Of a stretch of DNA of 5,198 nt, positions 4,321-5,198 are shown piece after piece. Below the pieces are notes generated by a model that was given only the letters and a program-made list of their open reading frames with translations, made no database searches and had not been told where the DNA came from. The stretch's first letter is position 1; every line of letters starts with the position of its first letter. The DNA is from JAQGMJ01 sp036271855 (GTDB taxonomy: Bacteria > Pseudomonadota > Gammaproteobacteria > Burkholderiales > JAEUOS01): assembly GCA_036271855.1 (NCBI GenBank), contig DATAZV010000518.1:1-5198 (forward strand). Direction: 5' to 3'. Made by a program: the position numbers and the translations under genes.

Positions 4321-5198
4321 ATGGCACAGGCGCACAAGCGCGATGCGGTCGGTGTCATCGGCCTCGGGCTGCTGGGCGGCGCGATCGCGCGACGGCTGCT
4401 GGCGGCGGGCCATACCGTTCTCGGCTGCGACATCGACCAGGCCAGGGTGGCGTCGCTGGCCGGCGCGGGACTCGAGCCCGCGGACATAACCGCGATTGCG
4501 CAGCGCTGCGGGCGCATCGTGCTGGCGGTATTCACCTCAGCGCAAGTCGGCGAAGTGGCGGAACAGCTGTACGCAGCCGCTTCGTCGGGCCTGCTGATCT
4601 GCACCACTACGTGCGATCCATCCGGTTCGACCGTGCATGGTGAGCGAGCACAGGTTTGTGGCTGGCGCTATGTCGAAGCGCCGCTTTCCGGCACCAGCGC
4701 GCAGGTGCTGGCCGGCGATGGCGTCGGGCTGATTGCTGGTGATGCTGCGGCCATCGACAAGGCGGCGGATCTATTCGACACCATCTGCCCGCGCTGGCAC
4801 AAGGTGGGCGCCGTCGGCGACGCCGGACGCGCCAAACTGGCGGTCAACCTGATCCTCGGGCTGAATCGCCTGGCGCTGGCCGAAGGCCTGGTGTTGGCGC
4901 AGCGACAAGGCCTGGACGGCGCCGCCTTTCTCGCCATCGCGCGCGACTCGGCCGCCTATTCGCAGGTGATGGATACCAAGGGCGAAAAAATGCTTCAGCG
5001 CGATTTTTCTCCCGAGGGCCGCGCCGAGCAGACTCTCAAGGATGTCCGGATGATGCTGGCTGAAGCTGGGCGCCTGGGCCAGCCGCTGCCGCTGCTGGCT
5101 GTGCATCAGGCGGTGCTCGAAGCTTGCGTCGAACACGGCGAGGGCGCACTCGATAGCTCGGTGGTGATCGAGGAAATCCGCCGGCGCGGAAACGAAAA
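4321..5198 (+). CDS. NAD(P)-dependent beta-hydroxyacid dehydrogenase, 3-hydroxyisobutyrate dehydrogenase-like; 3' end cut by the window
   Basis: There are 292 visible codons with no stop before the edge. The family is about 290-300 residues long, so only a few codons should be missing. These enzymes oxidise 3-hydroxyacids such as 3-hydroxyisobutyrate, or reduce tartronate semialdehyde, with NAD(P). The N-terminal Rossmann motif is VIGLGLLGGAIARRLLAAGH (12-31, GxGxxG at 14-19), and the acidic D37 after strand beta-2 (GCDID, 35-39) favours NAD. The substrate loop reads EAPLSGTSAQV (119-129), where the family consensus is DAPVSGG, so the second Gly is replaced by Thr125. The helical domain keeps the catalytic Lys172 and Asn176 in GRAKLAVN (169-176) and the LKDVR motif (239-243; K240/D241). 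The ATG at 4321 follows the TAXI-like stop by 3 nt with no clear ribosome-binding site, suggesting termination-reinitiation coupling. The exact substrate is unknown. Confidence 0.92.
   Translation, partial: MAQAHKRDAVGVIGLGLLGGAIARRLLAAGHTVLGCDIDQARVASLAGAGLEPADITAIAQRCGRIVLAVFTSAQVGEVAEQLYAAASSGLLICTTTCDPSGSTVHGERAQVCGWRYVEAPLSGTSAQVLAGDGVGLIAGDAAAIDKAADLFDTICPRWHKVGAVGDAGRAKLAVNLILGLNRLALAEGLVLAQRQGLDGAAFLAIARDSAAYSQVMDTKGEKMLQRDFSPEGRAEQTLKDVRMMLAEAGRLGQPLPLLAVHQAVLEACVEHGEGALDSSVVIEEIRRRGNE

Noticed and set aside
3226..4413. A 395-codon open frame on the minus strand opposite the TAXI-like gene
   Set aside because: Its product is a low-complexity Arg/His/Gly/Ala/Gln-rich string with no recognisable motif, as expected opposite a GC-rich gene; the plus-strand genes have clear family motifs and ribosome-binding sites.

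Overview
The window is GC-rich, with genes packed almost end to end and G/C favoured at third codon positions. It carries a Bug-type (TctC family) periplasmic binding protein. That family is massively expanded in Burkholderiales, such as Bordetella, Cupriavidus and Comamonadaceae, so a betaproteobacterium is the most likely source. This is an inference from gene content; no rRNA or other marker gene is present.

Layout: two divergent operons leave a 206-bp intergenic region (2780-2985). Leftward (minus strand) come a secreted Bug/TctC solute-binding protein (2779-1793), a COG3618-type metal-dependent amidohydrolase/lactonase (1756-866), a GntR-family regulator with a UTRA effector domain (869-102, overlapping the hydrolase stop as ATGA), and possibly the first 19 codons of another gene running off the left edge (59-1). 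Rightward (plus strand) come a small carboxymuconolactone-decarboxylase-family protein (2986-3372), a TAXI-family solute-binding protein that lacks a signal peptide (3400-4317), and a 3-hydroxyisobutyrate-dehydrogenase-like (beta-HAD) oxidoreductase (4321 to beyond the right edge).

Working model (inference): the cluster is a catabolic locus for an organic acid, possibly lactone- or ring-derived. The Bug protein would capture the acid in the periplasm. The hydrolase, the CMD-family protein and the beta-HAD enzyme would process it, and the UTRA-GntR protein would sense an intermediate and control both promoters. The membrane subunits of the TTT or TRAP transporters are not in the window, so both binding proteins are orphans here. 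The TAXI-like protein has no visible route to the periplasm, so it may be a cytosolic ligand-binding protein or an enzyme built on a binding-protein fold.

The intergenic region holds the least explained structure: back-to-back candidate promoters in an AT-rich island, a 10-bp word (GCCGCCAGCG) present once in each divergent leader, a TCCGGA-centred near-palindrome present twice at matched spacing, and overlapping alternative hairpins in the rightward leader. No rRNA, tRNA, CRISPR array, insertion sequence or convincing intrinsic terminator was seen.
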